DNA of 11,466 nt from NCBI GenBank assembly GCA_002427745.1, contig DIYF01000021.1, forward strand, positions 991 to 12,456, in the 5' to 3' direction. Numbering within the stretch: position 1 is the first letter of the stretch; each line of letters starts with the position of its first letter. Positions 1-5,930 of the stretch are shown here, piece by piece. Under the pieces are notes generated by a model. That model saw nothing but the letters and a program-made list of their open reading frames with translations, was not told the origin of the DNA and did not search any database. Origin of the DNA: Roseivirga sp. UBA6061. GTDB taxonomy: Bacteria; Bacteroidota; Bacteroidia; Cytophagales; Cyclobacteriaceae. Position numbers and translations under genes: made by a program.

Positions 1-612
1 TATGCCGATGAAGAAGATGGTACGGCTGCCTATGTAGCACCACTCAATGAAAATGACCTGAGCAAGTGGGAGATGGGCTGGAACCTGGCCTATGTCTGGG
101 ATAACAGCAATAACCTGATCAAAGGAGAGACCGCTTTTACGGCCATTCACGAATTTGCTCATGTGCTCACCCTCAATGCCGGTCAGGTAAATGCCAGTGC
201 CAGTGCCTGTAACAGTTTCCATACCGGAGAGGGCTGTAGCAATAGTAACTCTTATATCAATGGCTTTTTTCAGCAGTTCTGGACGGATATCTACGATGAA
301 AATCAGGCAATCACCTCTGATGATGGCTACCTGGCCTTCTACCAGAAATATAAAGATCGGTTTGTGTCAGAGTATGCAGCTACCAACCCGGGTGAGGACA
401 TAGCCGAGAGCTTTGCGGTATTTGTTGTCAGCAACTTGCCTTCAGGCAATAGTATCGCTGATCAAAAGCTGAAATACTTAAGTGAAAGTGAAGCCCTTAT
501 CACCATGCGCCAGCGAATAAGAGAGAACATTAACTTCAATATTAACCTGAACGCCATTGGCGAAGCACGTTCTTCCAGAGCAGGACTTAAGGAAAAACAC
601 GGTCATTTTTAA
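1..612 (+). CDS. Zinc-dependent metallopeptidase, HExxH type (5' end outside window)
   Basis: The reading frame is open from the first base, so the gene is cut by the left edge; the first in-frame ATG at 73 (MGWNLAYVWD) is probably internal. About 203 C-terminal residues are visible. The motif AIHEFAHVLTL (HEFAH at visible residues 50-54) is the classic HExxH zinc site: the two histidines bind zinc and the glutamate activates water. About 78 residues later comes NPGEDIAESFAVFVV (Glu at about 132 and 136), which fits the downstream glutamate ligand of gluzincin-type peptidases with an EDxAE signature. The region between is rich in Asn, Ser and Gly, with cysteines at about 70 and 79, which suits an exported protein, but the N-terminus that would carry a signal peptide is missing. 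The polar tail ends in KEKHGHF. A strong terminator follows. The family and substrate are not identified; peptidase activity is inferred from the motifs. Confidence 0.8.
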   Translation, partial: YADEEDGTAAYVAPLNENDLSKWEMGWNLAYVWDNSNNLIKGETAFTAIHEFAHVLTLNAGQVNASASACNSFHTGEGCSNSNSYINGFFQQFWTDIYDENQAITSDDGYLAFYQKYKDRFVSEYAATNPGEDIAESFAVFVVSNLPSGNSIADQKLKYLSESEALITMRQRIRENINFNINLNAIGEARSSRAGLKEKHGHF

Positions 613-640
613 TAAGGCTTTAATGGTGACTAACTATCCC

Positions 641-671
641 CCGGTTTGCGTTGGCAGGCCGGTTTTTTTTT
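641..671 (+). terminator. Intrinsic (Rho-independent) terminator of the metallopeptidase gene
   Basis: A 9-base-pair stem (ccggtttgc at 641-649 with gcaggccgg at 654-662, including two G-T wobbles) closes a four-base loop (gttg) and is followed at once by nine T residues (663-671). It lies 28 bases after the stop codon on the same strand. The stem, loop and U-tract are all of good quality. Confidence 0.9.
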
Positions 672-935
672 GTGCTGGAATCAGATGATTTCTGTCCTAC
701 GGGTCTGACTCATTAAAAAGCAGATATCATAAGTTGTCTGTCATCAAGAATGAAAGGTTTCAACTGAGTTCTTCGTCAAAGGCATTGGCCATCGCTGAAA
801 GATTCCCCGACACAGGCATTCTGTGTGTAACAAGGATGTTATTCACGCCTGAACCGGGCTCAATCCTGCCTGCCGGTCCTTGTTTTCATCAAAGCAGAGA
901 ACTAAATTCATAGCTGTCATCATTAAACTCCAATC
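672..935. other. Gene-free spacer with two inverted repeats
   Basis: No convincing ORF is visible on either strand. Two inverted repeats stand out. The first is acacag/ctgtgt (810-815 with 821-826, five-base loop). The second is aacaagga/tccttgtt (829-836 with 877-884), inside which accgg (853-857) can pair with ccgg (873-876). No T-tract follows that would make either a terminator. They could be part of the 5' leader of the downstream thioredoxin gene. No clear TTTG/TAnnTTTG promoter pair was found here. Confidence 0.4.
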
Positions 936-2882
936 ATGAAAAAATTGCTTACCCTCACCTTCTTAGTTATCATGTCAGCCGGCCTGTATGCCCAAAAGCC
1001 TGCTGAATCCATCCGGGGCAACTGGTTTAAAGCTGATGGCTCCAACACCTGGGCCATCGGGCTCCATGAAAAGTATGCCGTCTACGATGCGCAGTTCTGG
1101 GATTATGGAGAGATAACGCAAAGTGAAGGACTGCATATAATAGAGCTGAAACAGCCCGACCTCCGAAGAACAATAAAGATTAATGAAATCAATGGTGGTT
1201 TGTTTGTCCGGGACGAGAAGACTTCCATGAGGGTAGAGCCTGAAAGACAAGGTGAAGACCGCCTGCGTTTGAGAAACAGAGATACCTTCAGCTCCGATTT
1301 TATCAAGCCGGACCAGGTAGAACTCATGGGAGTTTTACAACACAAAGACAAAATGGCGCTGACTGCTTCGGTAATCTACAATGATCCCTTCAGTGAAGAC
1401 CAGCAAAAGTATACGGTTAAGGTGGATGAGCTGGGCAGGTTTAAGCTGACCTTTCCTCTGAAAAGTCCGCAAACTGTCATGCTAACCGTAGGAGATGCTT
1501 TTCTGGTCTATATGGCCGAGCCTGGTGCCAGACAGGCCATGTGGATTGATGAGGCCTCTTTCATGGGAGAGGGCAGTGCCTGGACCAGCACCAAGGAGCT
1601 CCTGTTTATGGGAGACCTGGCTTTGGAGAATGAAGAGTATCGTATCTACAAGCCTCAGTATATGGAAATCAGGGCCTATTTTGAAAATGACAGCACCCAG
1701 AAAGCCTCGGAACCTCTGGACTACCTGGCCTACAGAATCGGTCTTATGGAGAAGCATAATGCGTTCAACAAAGCCTATTTTGAAGAGGTACCTACCAGCC
1801 CGAAGGTGAGAGAGCTGGCAAAGCGCGAGGCAAGACTGTATGCTGCAGATGATCTGATGCGCTACCGCTGGTTAAAAAACATGCGCTCCACCAGGGAGAT
1901 TGTGGAACTGCCTCTATCATACCTGGAGCAGGTCAGGGCGCTTATCAGCGAAGATCCTGTAGACCTGCTTTCTACTGAGTTTGGCTCTGTGATGAGAGAA
2001 ATGACCATGGGGATGATGCCAAGTGACCGGGAGAAATCACACGATATACGTATGGCCAGGATGTATGAACTGTTGAGTAGCAAAGCACTTTCGGAAGAAA
2101 ACAGGACTCTTGTTGATCAGTGGCTGTCTGCTGAGAAGTCCAGAGAGCAGCACTTTGGGATGGTGAAGTTTCCTGAAAAAGTGAAGCCCTTTACTGATTT
2201 GTACAAGGCTGAAATTAATGACCTGAACGCGCTGATTTCTTTTGAACTGATGCTGGACCGAATCTCAGGATTGGGTAAGATAGCCCGTTCGAGCGTGGTG
2301 AACACTTTCATAGATCAGGTATACTTTTCAAAGGGTACAGATGTGCCTGAGGCTGTTTGGGAAAGAGCCATGTCACTGGATATGATACCACTGGCAAAAG
2401 AGGTGCTGGAAACCCGGAAAAGTGATCTCGCCATTCTGCGAAACGCAAGGTTTGTGGAAGGTGTGGCCATCAGCGATTCAGAAGATGACATCCTGGGCCA
2501 GCTTAAGAATAAATACAAGGGTAAGGTGGTTTATATTGATGTGTGGGCCACCTGGTGCCGACCTTGTATCGGAGAATTTTCGCATTTGCCGGATATTAAG
2601 GAGAACCTTAAAGATGAAAAAGATGTGGTCTTCGTATACCTCTGTGCCCAGTCTAAAGAAGAGAGCTGGAAGACCATGGTGAAAAAACATAACCTGAAAG
2701 GGGATAACCTCTTTCTGGATGACGACAAATACGCCATGTTTGACAGGATAGTGAACGTTACAGGTTTTCCCACCTATATGGTAATTACCAAAGAAGGCAA
2801 GCTCGTGAGAGAGGGAATCGAACGTCCGAGCAACAGCGAAGAGCTGATTGATCAGCTAAAAGAATTTGCCGGGAGACAGTAG
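936..2882 (+). CDS. Secreted TlpA-like thioredoxin-fold protein
   Basis: This 648-residue protein begins with a clear signal peptide (MKKLLTLTFLVIMSAGLYAQ; Lys2-Lys3, hydrophobic core 4-17, likely cleavage after Ala19), so it should act in the periplasm or be lipid-free and exported. The C-terminal ~140 residues are a thioredoxin domain: VVYIDVWATWCRPCIGEF with the redox pair Cys541 and Cys544, and the expected cis-proline in VTGFPTYMV (Pro612). The long N-terminal part (about residues 20-500) has no motif I recognise with certainty. A stretch near 187-206 (FLVYMAEPGARQAMWID) recalls the N-terminal beta domain often fused to TlpA in Bacteroidota. The protein is much longer than a bare TlpA/ResA (about 150-200 residues). 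A thiol-disulfide reductase role is likely from family knowledge; the partner is unknown. The ATG has no Shine-Dalgarno sequence, as is usual for the phylum. Its stop codon lies one base from the stop of the opposing VOC gene. Confidence 0.9.
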   Translation: MKKLLTLTFLVIMSAGLYAQKPAESIRGNWFKADGSNTWAIGLHEKYAVYDAQFWDYGEITQSEGLHIIELKQPDLRRTIKINEINGGLFVRDEKTSMRVEPERQGEDRLRLRNRDTFSSDFIKPDQVELMGVLQHKDKMALTASVIYNDPFSEDQQKYTVKVDELGRFKLTFPLKSPQTVMLTVGDAFLVYMAEPGARQAMWIDEASFMGEGSAWTSTKELLFMGDLALENEEYRIYKPQYMEIRAYFENDSTQKASEPLDYLAYRIGLMEKHNAFNKAYFEEVPTSPKVRELAKREARLYAADDLMRYRWLKNMRSTREIVELPLSYLEQVRALISEDPVDLLSTEFGSVMREMTMGMMPSDREKSHDIRMARMYELLSSKALSEENRTLVDQWLSAEKSREQHFGMVKFPEKVKPFTDLYKAEINDLNALISFELMLDRISGLGKIARSSVVNTFIDQVYFSKGTDVPEAVWERAMSLDMIPLAKEVLETRKSDLAILRNARFVEGVAISDSEDDILGQLKNKYKGKVVYIDVWATWCRPCIGEFSHLPDIKENLKDEKDVVFVYLCAQSKEESWKTMVKKHNLKGDNLFLDDDKYAMFDRIVNVTGFPTYMVITKEGKLVREGIERPSNSEELIDQLKEFAGRQ

Positions 2883-2883
2883 G

Positions 2884-3318
2884 TCATCCGTCTTTGGCAA
2901 AAAGCTGGCTGATATTCCTGAAAGCTTTGAACTCCAGGGCATTCCCTTCGGGGTCCAGGAAGAACATCGTGGCTTGTTCTCCTGCCTGGCCTTCAAAACG
3001 GATATAGGGCTCAAGTACAAAGTCAGTGTTCCGGGCTTTGAGTTTATCAGCGAGTTGGGTCCATTCATCCCATTCGAGTACTACACCAAAATGGGGGACA
3101 GGTACCTGGTGCCCGTCTACCGGGTTCATGGCAGGTTTGACTCTCAGGTCAGATCCTGTTACCTGGTGAATTACCAACTGATGGCCGAAGAGATTCAGGT
3201 CGACCCATTGCCGGTCGCTGCGCCCCTCTTCACAACCAAGTACTTCTTTGTAAAACCTGCGGCAGGCTTCCAGGTTGGCAACGGGGATGGCAAGGTGGAA
3301 GGGTGAGATAGTTTTCAT
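2884..3318 (-). CDS. VOC-superfamily (glyoxalase / dioxygenase-fold) protein
   Basis: A 144-residue protein with the layout of the vicinal oxygen chelate fold: two beta-alpha-beta-beta-beta modules. The first begins [23 protein letters not shown], the second [20 protein letters not shown] and ends in [15 protein letters not shown]. The likely metal ligands are His8, His76 and Glu129, all at the usual positions. The length is normal for a one-chain VOC protein, which would act as a dimer in the cytosol. Family members include glyoxalase I, extradiol dioxygenases and antibiotic-binding proteins, so the substrate cannot be named. The [12 protein letters not shown] signature is most common in uncharacterised lyase/dioxygenase-like members. 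The gene is convergent with the thioredoxin gene (one-base gap) and divergent from the Lrp-type regulator, which may control it. Confidence 0.85.
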   Translation of the reverse strand: MKTISPFHLAIPVANLEACRRFYKEVLGCEEGRSDRQWVDLNLFGHQLVIHQVTGSDLRVKPAMNPVDGHQVPVPHFGVVLEWDEWTQLADKLKARNTDFVLEPYIRFEGQAGEQATMFFLDPEGNALEFKAFRNISQLFAKDG

Positions 3319-3374
3319 ATTAAATCTGGTCAGAGTTGCTACGCGAAGTTATTTCTAATGGAGCTGTTTTTGTA

Positions 3375-3405
3375 GTTGATTCCATTGTTGAAAAGCCTAA
3401 TTTTG
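3375..3405 (+). promoter_or_regulatory. Candidate Bacteroidota-type promoter for the Lrp/AsnC-family gene
   Basis: TAATTTTG (3398-3405) matches the Bacteroidota -7 consensus TAnnTTTG exactly. GTTG (3375-3378), a three-of-four match to the -33 element TTTG, lies 19 bases upstream, the usual spacing. Transcription would start near 3412, leaving a leader of about 20 bases before the ATG at 3431. It sits in the 112-base divergent spacer, so autoregulation by the Lrp-type protein is plausible but not shown. Confidence 0.5.
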
Positions 3406-3430
3406 ATTGAAAATATTTCATTAACCCGGT

Positions 3431-3865
3431 ATGACTGTGGATTCAATTGTAGATGATTTAGATGGCAGGATTTTAAAGGTTTTAAGCAGGAATGCCCGCT
3501 TGTCATTTGCCGAGATTGGAAGGATCGTTGAGCTTTCTCCCTCGGCCACCAGAGAAAGGATTCAGAAGCTGGAAGACAGAGGGATCATCAATGGTTATGG
3601 GGTGGACATAAATTACCGGTTGCTGGGTAATGATATTGAGGCCTTTATTTCAGTAAAGGCTTTTCATGGCAAGCTAAAGGCATTTTTAAATGTGGTGGGA
3701 AGTTACCCCGAAGTGAAAAGAGCCTACAGAGTTACCGGTGGTCAAAATGTACACCTGGAAGTGATTGCAAAAGACCGGCTGGAGCTGCAAAAACTAATTG
3801 ACAGGCTTATGGAATATGGCGATACCGAAACACAGCTGATACTTTCTGAAGTAGAGCTTGGCTGA
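3431..3865 (+). CDS. Lrp/AsnC-family transcriptional regulator
   Basis: A 144-residue cytosolic DNA-binding protein of standard length. The N-terminal winged helix-turn-helix (about residues 8-60) carries the family signature: LDGRILKVLSRNARLSFAEI followed by the recognition-helix stretch LSPSATRERIQKLEDRGII. The C-terminal effector-binding/oligomerisation (RAM) domain spans about 68-142, with the conserved turn YRVTGGQNVHLEV at about 99-111. Members form dimers to octamers and sense amino acids or related small molecules; the effector here cannot be told. The likely targets are its own promoter and the divergently transcribed VOC gene 112 bases away, which is inference from gene order. The ATG at 3431 has no Shine-Dalgarno sequence but places the wHTH at the usual distance from the N-terminus. 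Confidence 0.93.
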   Translation: MTVDSIVDDLDGRILKVLSRNARLSFAEIGRIVELSPSATRERIQKLEDRGIINGYGVDINYRLLGNDIEAFISVKAFHGKLKAFLNVVGSYPEVKRAYRVTGGQNVHLEVIAKDRLELQKLIDRLMEYGDTETQLILSEVELG

Positions 3866-3883
3866 AAACAGGTAGGGCTGTTT
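3866..3883. terminator. Weak hairpin between convergent genes
   Basis: aaacag (3866-3871) and ctgttt (3878-3883) form a 6-base-pair stem with a six-base loop just after the regulator's stop codon. The T-tract is only three or four bases on either strand, so it would be at best a weak, bidirectional terminator for the regulator and for the opposing membrane-protein gene. Confidence 0.25.
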
Positions 3884-3908
3884 AAGGGGGGCTGCAGGGT
3901 GACAGGTT

Positions 3909-4529
3909 CTAATAGTCTTTATCCCGGGAGTTTACCAGCACTATTTCAATCCTGTCATAGGGTTGAGGTTCGGTTAGTTTTTGGAAAACAACATCTCTGA
4001 TATTGTTCATGTTCAGTTCTCTCAGCCGTGTTACTTCGCTGTTTGGCAGGGTATCTTTTTCCAGGATAACGTAGGTGGAAATTCCGCTGGTTTGGTTAGC
4101 CTGAACGGTGGCTATCACTTTTTCGATTGATTTTCTGCGCGACTCAGCAATTTCTTCCGGGCTGTATTGGTTTATCTCCCATTCATAAATGTCCTGGCGT
4201 TCAATGAAATTCTGTCTTTCTCTTTCATAGTCTTCCAGCTCAATGGCAATGGTTATGAACATAAATACCCACAACAATATACCCAGGCCTATGGCATAGA
4301 GCCGTTCTTTGTGCTTTCTGATAAAACCTTCCCTGCGCAAACTCCAGTTGGAAAGCAGGGTCAGCGGCCATCTGATACCCATCCAGACCAGCTTTGAAAT
4401 ACCGAAGCTTTCCGAGGCGCGATATTGTTGTTCAAGCAAAGCTTTTTCCTCCGTCTGCCTTTTCCAGGCTTCCAGCAGTTCATATTCTTCCTCTCTGGAA
4501 ATACCTCTTTTGATGAGCTCATCCCGCAT
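3909..4529 (-). CDS. Unrecognised single-helix membrane protein (start uncertain)
   Basis: I do not recognise the family. From the first ATG the protein has 206 residues: a charged helical N-terminus (MRDELIKRGISREEEYELLEAW), a moderately hydrophobic segment at about 43-62, one clear membrane helix at about 78-97 (LYAIGLGILLWVFMFITIAI), then an acidic coiled region and a mixed alpha/beta C-terminal domain ending in VNSRDKDY. The C-terminal beta pattern (STYVILEKDTLP, DRIEIVLVN) suggests a small soluble domain on the far side of the membrane. The frame stays open upstream of the ATG back to the stop at 4698-4700, and the translated extension (LSTEELLAYVHYSDLSSEEKAQ directly before the Met) looks coding, yet contains no ATG, GTG or TTG. 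The true start is therefore probably upstream and non-standard, or the gene carries a frameshift. It is the last gene of the minus-strand run, just after the SUKH gene. Confidence 0.65.
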   Translation of the reverse strand: MRDELIKRGISREEEYELLEAWKRQTEEKALLEQQYRASESFGISKLVWMGIRWPLTLLSNWSLRREGFIRKHKERLYAIGLGILLWVFMFITIAIELEDYERERQNFIERQDIYEWEINQYSPEEIAESRRKSIEKVIATVQANQTSGISTYVILEKDTLPNSEVTRLRELNMNNIRDVVFQKLTEPQPYDRIEIVLVNSRDKDY

Positions 4530-4689
4530 TTGCGCCTTCTCCTCAGAGCTCAGATCAGAGTAGTGAACGTAGGCAAGAAGCTCTTCGGTACTTAGCTGCG
4601 ATATGGACGAGTCGGGTTCCAGAATTTTGATCAGATGGACATGGGTACGGGAATCAGATACAATGTAGCAGGGTAGCGCATGAAAGGAA

Positions 4690-5415
4690 TCAGGAGTTCA
4701 TAAATTCACCAAAAGAATCGGCAACTCTGAGAACATCTCCACCATCATGGTAATAAATCCAGACGGAGAAATTGTCTGAGGAATCGAGGTATAGATAGTC
4801 CCCATTCTCATCGCCAATCACAAGTCCCTTTTCGATACGACTTAGCGGGATGTCACCAACATTGGAAGTAGTGAAGTCATCATAGGCAAACTCCCGCTGT
4901 GCCTTAACATAAAGCTTCAGACAGTCAAAGTTCATGGCTTGTCCGACTCCATGCATTTCCCGGGGCTCGAGTAATTCCGATTCACTCATCATATTCCAGT
5001 ACCTTCCCTCATCATCTGATGCTTCTTCCGGGTATTCGTTAAAGGCGATTTCGGTTCCCTGTGGGTTTTCCTTTAAAAAGTCCAGGTACTCAGCGGGCAG
5101 ATGCTGAGGGAAGAGGCTGCTGATTTTCATACTTTGATTCTTTTTTGAAGTTGATTCTGACAGGGGCATAGATGATTGAAGCTTTCCGGAATTACGGGAC
5201 CTTTTTACAACCAACAAAATCAGTCCTAAGGCAAGCAGGCACCAGCCTGTATACGAGATGATGTCCTTAATGAAATACTGTTGAATTCTCTGAGCTATCA
5301 GCTCTGGCGGAGGGTCCTGTGGCGGAATGTTTAGCACAATGACATCGTATAGCACACTAAGTACGATAAAACCCAGCCCTGTGATAAAGATTAAAGCGGT
5401 ACTTAATTTTTTCAA
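4690..5415 (-). CDS. Membrane-anchored SUKH (SMI1/KNR4-like) domain protein, TTG start
   Basis: The 241-residue protein has two membrane helices (about 5-30 and 51-71) joined by a proline-rich loop (PPQDPPPELIAQRI), a basic segment after the second helix (KRSRNSGK) that predicts a cytoplasmic C-terminus, a serine-rich linker, and a SUKH-type domain at about 105-240. SUKH hallmarks are LPAEYLDFLKENPQGTEI at the start and GLVIGDENGDYLYLD...VWIYYHDGGDVLRVADSFGEFM at the end. SUKH proteins are known as immunity proteins of contact-dependent and polymorphic toxin systems, and also as regulators; no toxin gene is visible here, so the role is open. The start is TTG (5415-5413, reading TTG AAA AAA TTA): an in-frame stop lies ten codons upstream with no ATG between. 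The TTG overlaps the TGA of a five-codon mini-ORF (5429-5412). One copy of the sbcC-tail repeat lies 10 bases upstream. Confidence 0.78.
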   Translation of the reverse strand: MKKLSTALIFITGLGFIVLSVLYDVIVLNIPPQDPPPELIAQRIQQYFIKDIISYTGWCLLALGLILLVVKRSRNSGKLQSSMPLSESTSKKNQSMKISSLFPQHLPAEYLDFLKENPQGTEIAFNEYPEEASDDEGRYWNMMSESELLEPREMHGVGQAMNFDCLKLYVKAQREFAYDDFTTSNVGDIPLSRIEKGLVIGDENGDYLYLDSSDNFSVWIYYHDGGDVLRVADSFGEFMNS

Positions 5416-5425
5416 TGGGGTTGAT

Positions 5426-5456
5426 GCATTTACTATTCTATCTTAATCGAGCTATA
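5426..5456 (-). repeat. Distal copy of the sbcC 3'-end repeat
   Basis: Read on the minus strand this segment repeats the last seven codons of sbcC (Y-S-S-I-K-I-E) followed by a stop, here TAG. Bases 5435-5456 are identical over 22 positions to 5909-5930, and gcattta is also shared on the far side (5426-5432 with 5903-5909) after a three-base difference. No reading frame of any length enters this copy, so it is a detached gene tail. Confidence 0.85.
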
Positions 5457-5470
5457 ATTCAGGGTATCGA

Positions 5471-5496
5471 AGACTTAATCTACTACAGTAAAGTCT
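5471..5496. repeat. Small inverted repeat after the 126-residue gene
   Basis: agactt (5471-5476) and aagtct (5491-5496) form a perfect 6-base-pair stem around a 14-base loop, just downstream of the stop codon of the 126-residue gene on the minus strand. There is no T-tract, so it is not a typical terminator. Confidence 0.35.
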
Positions 5497-5502
5497 GAAG
5501 CG

Positions 5503-5883
5503 TTATGGGTAGTAATAGCCTATTCTATTCAATTCATCCCATTCGATTGTTTCAATTTTTGAGGCCTCTCCTTTAATCTTCTCAATCCCGATTTCAGCAA
5601 TCCATTCTTCAATTAGATCATATAAATAGATGAAGTCGGGCACTACTTCCAGGTCTTCTCGATTCTTGGAGTCTATACCAATGGCCGGGTACTTATTGCC
5701 CAGGAAATCTCCATATCTTACCAATGCAAATCGAATGCTATCGGGCCAATCACTGAATTTTTGTGGTAGTCTCTTTCTGATTGCTTCCAGCCACCTAATG
5801 GCCTCATCGTAGTCGTTGCTTTCAGGCTGTTCGTAAATTGGTGGATCAATAATCAAGAAGCCTTTGTTTTCAATGATATACAT
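5503..5883 (-). CDS. Unrecognised 126-residue protein in an AT-rich, repeat-flanked interval
   Basis: I do not recognise this protein. It is small, acidic and soluble-looking, without a signal peptide or membrane helix. It starts with a hydrophobic strand (MYIIENKGFLIIDPPIY), has an amphipathic helix (DEAIRWLEAIRKRLPQKF), a strand-like RFALVRYGDFLGNKYPAIGID, a second helix (FIYLYDLIEEWIAEIGIEKI) and ends WDELNRIGYYYP. A compact, acidic alpha/beta protein next to a SUKH gene resembles immunity-type proteins, but this is only a suggestion. The start ATG lies 23 bases after the sbcC stop, so it is likely co-transcribed with sbcDC. Hand counting 5521-5880 gives 143 G+C in 360 bases (about 40%), against 30 and 37 of 60 in two sampled stretches of sbcC. 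The gene sits between two copies of the sbcC 3' end, which points to later insertion. Confidence 0.7.
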   Translation of the reverse strand: MYIIENKGFLIIDPPIYEQPESNDYDEAIRWLEAIRKRLPQKFSDWPDSIRFALVRYGDFLGNKYPAIGIDSKNREDLEVVPDFIYLYDLIEEWIAEIGIEKIKGEASKIETIEWDELNRIGYYYP

Positions 5884-5902
5884 TTTACGAACTGTCAGAT
5901 CA

Positions 5903-5930
5903 GCATTTATTCTATCTTAATCGAGCTATA
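5903..5930 (-). repeat. Proximal copy of the sbcC 3'-end repeat (inside sbcC)
   Basis: This copy holds the real last codons and TAA stop of sbcC plus a few bases downstream. It matches the copy at 5426-5456 apart from a three-base difference next to the stop codon. The two copies are direct repeats separated by about 450 bases that contain the 126-residue gene. Confidence 0.85.

Noticed and set aside
2866..3306. 146-codon plus-strand ORF opposite the VOC gene
   Set aside because: The minus-strand frame has a complete VOC fold with metal ligands in place; the plus-strand product has no recognisable motif and begins inside the end of the thioredoxin gene.
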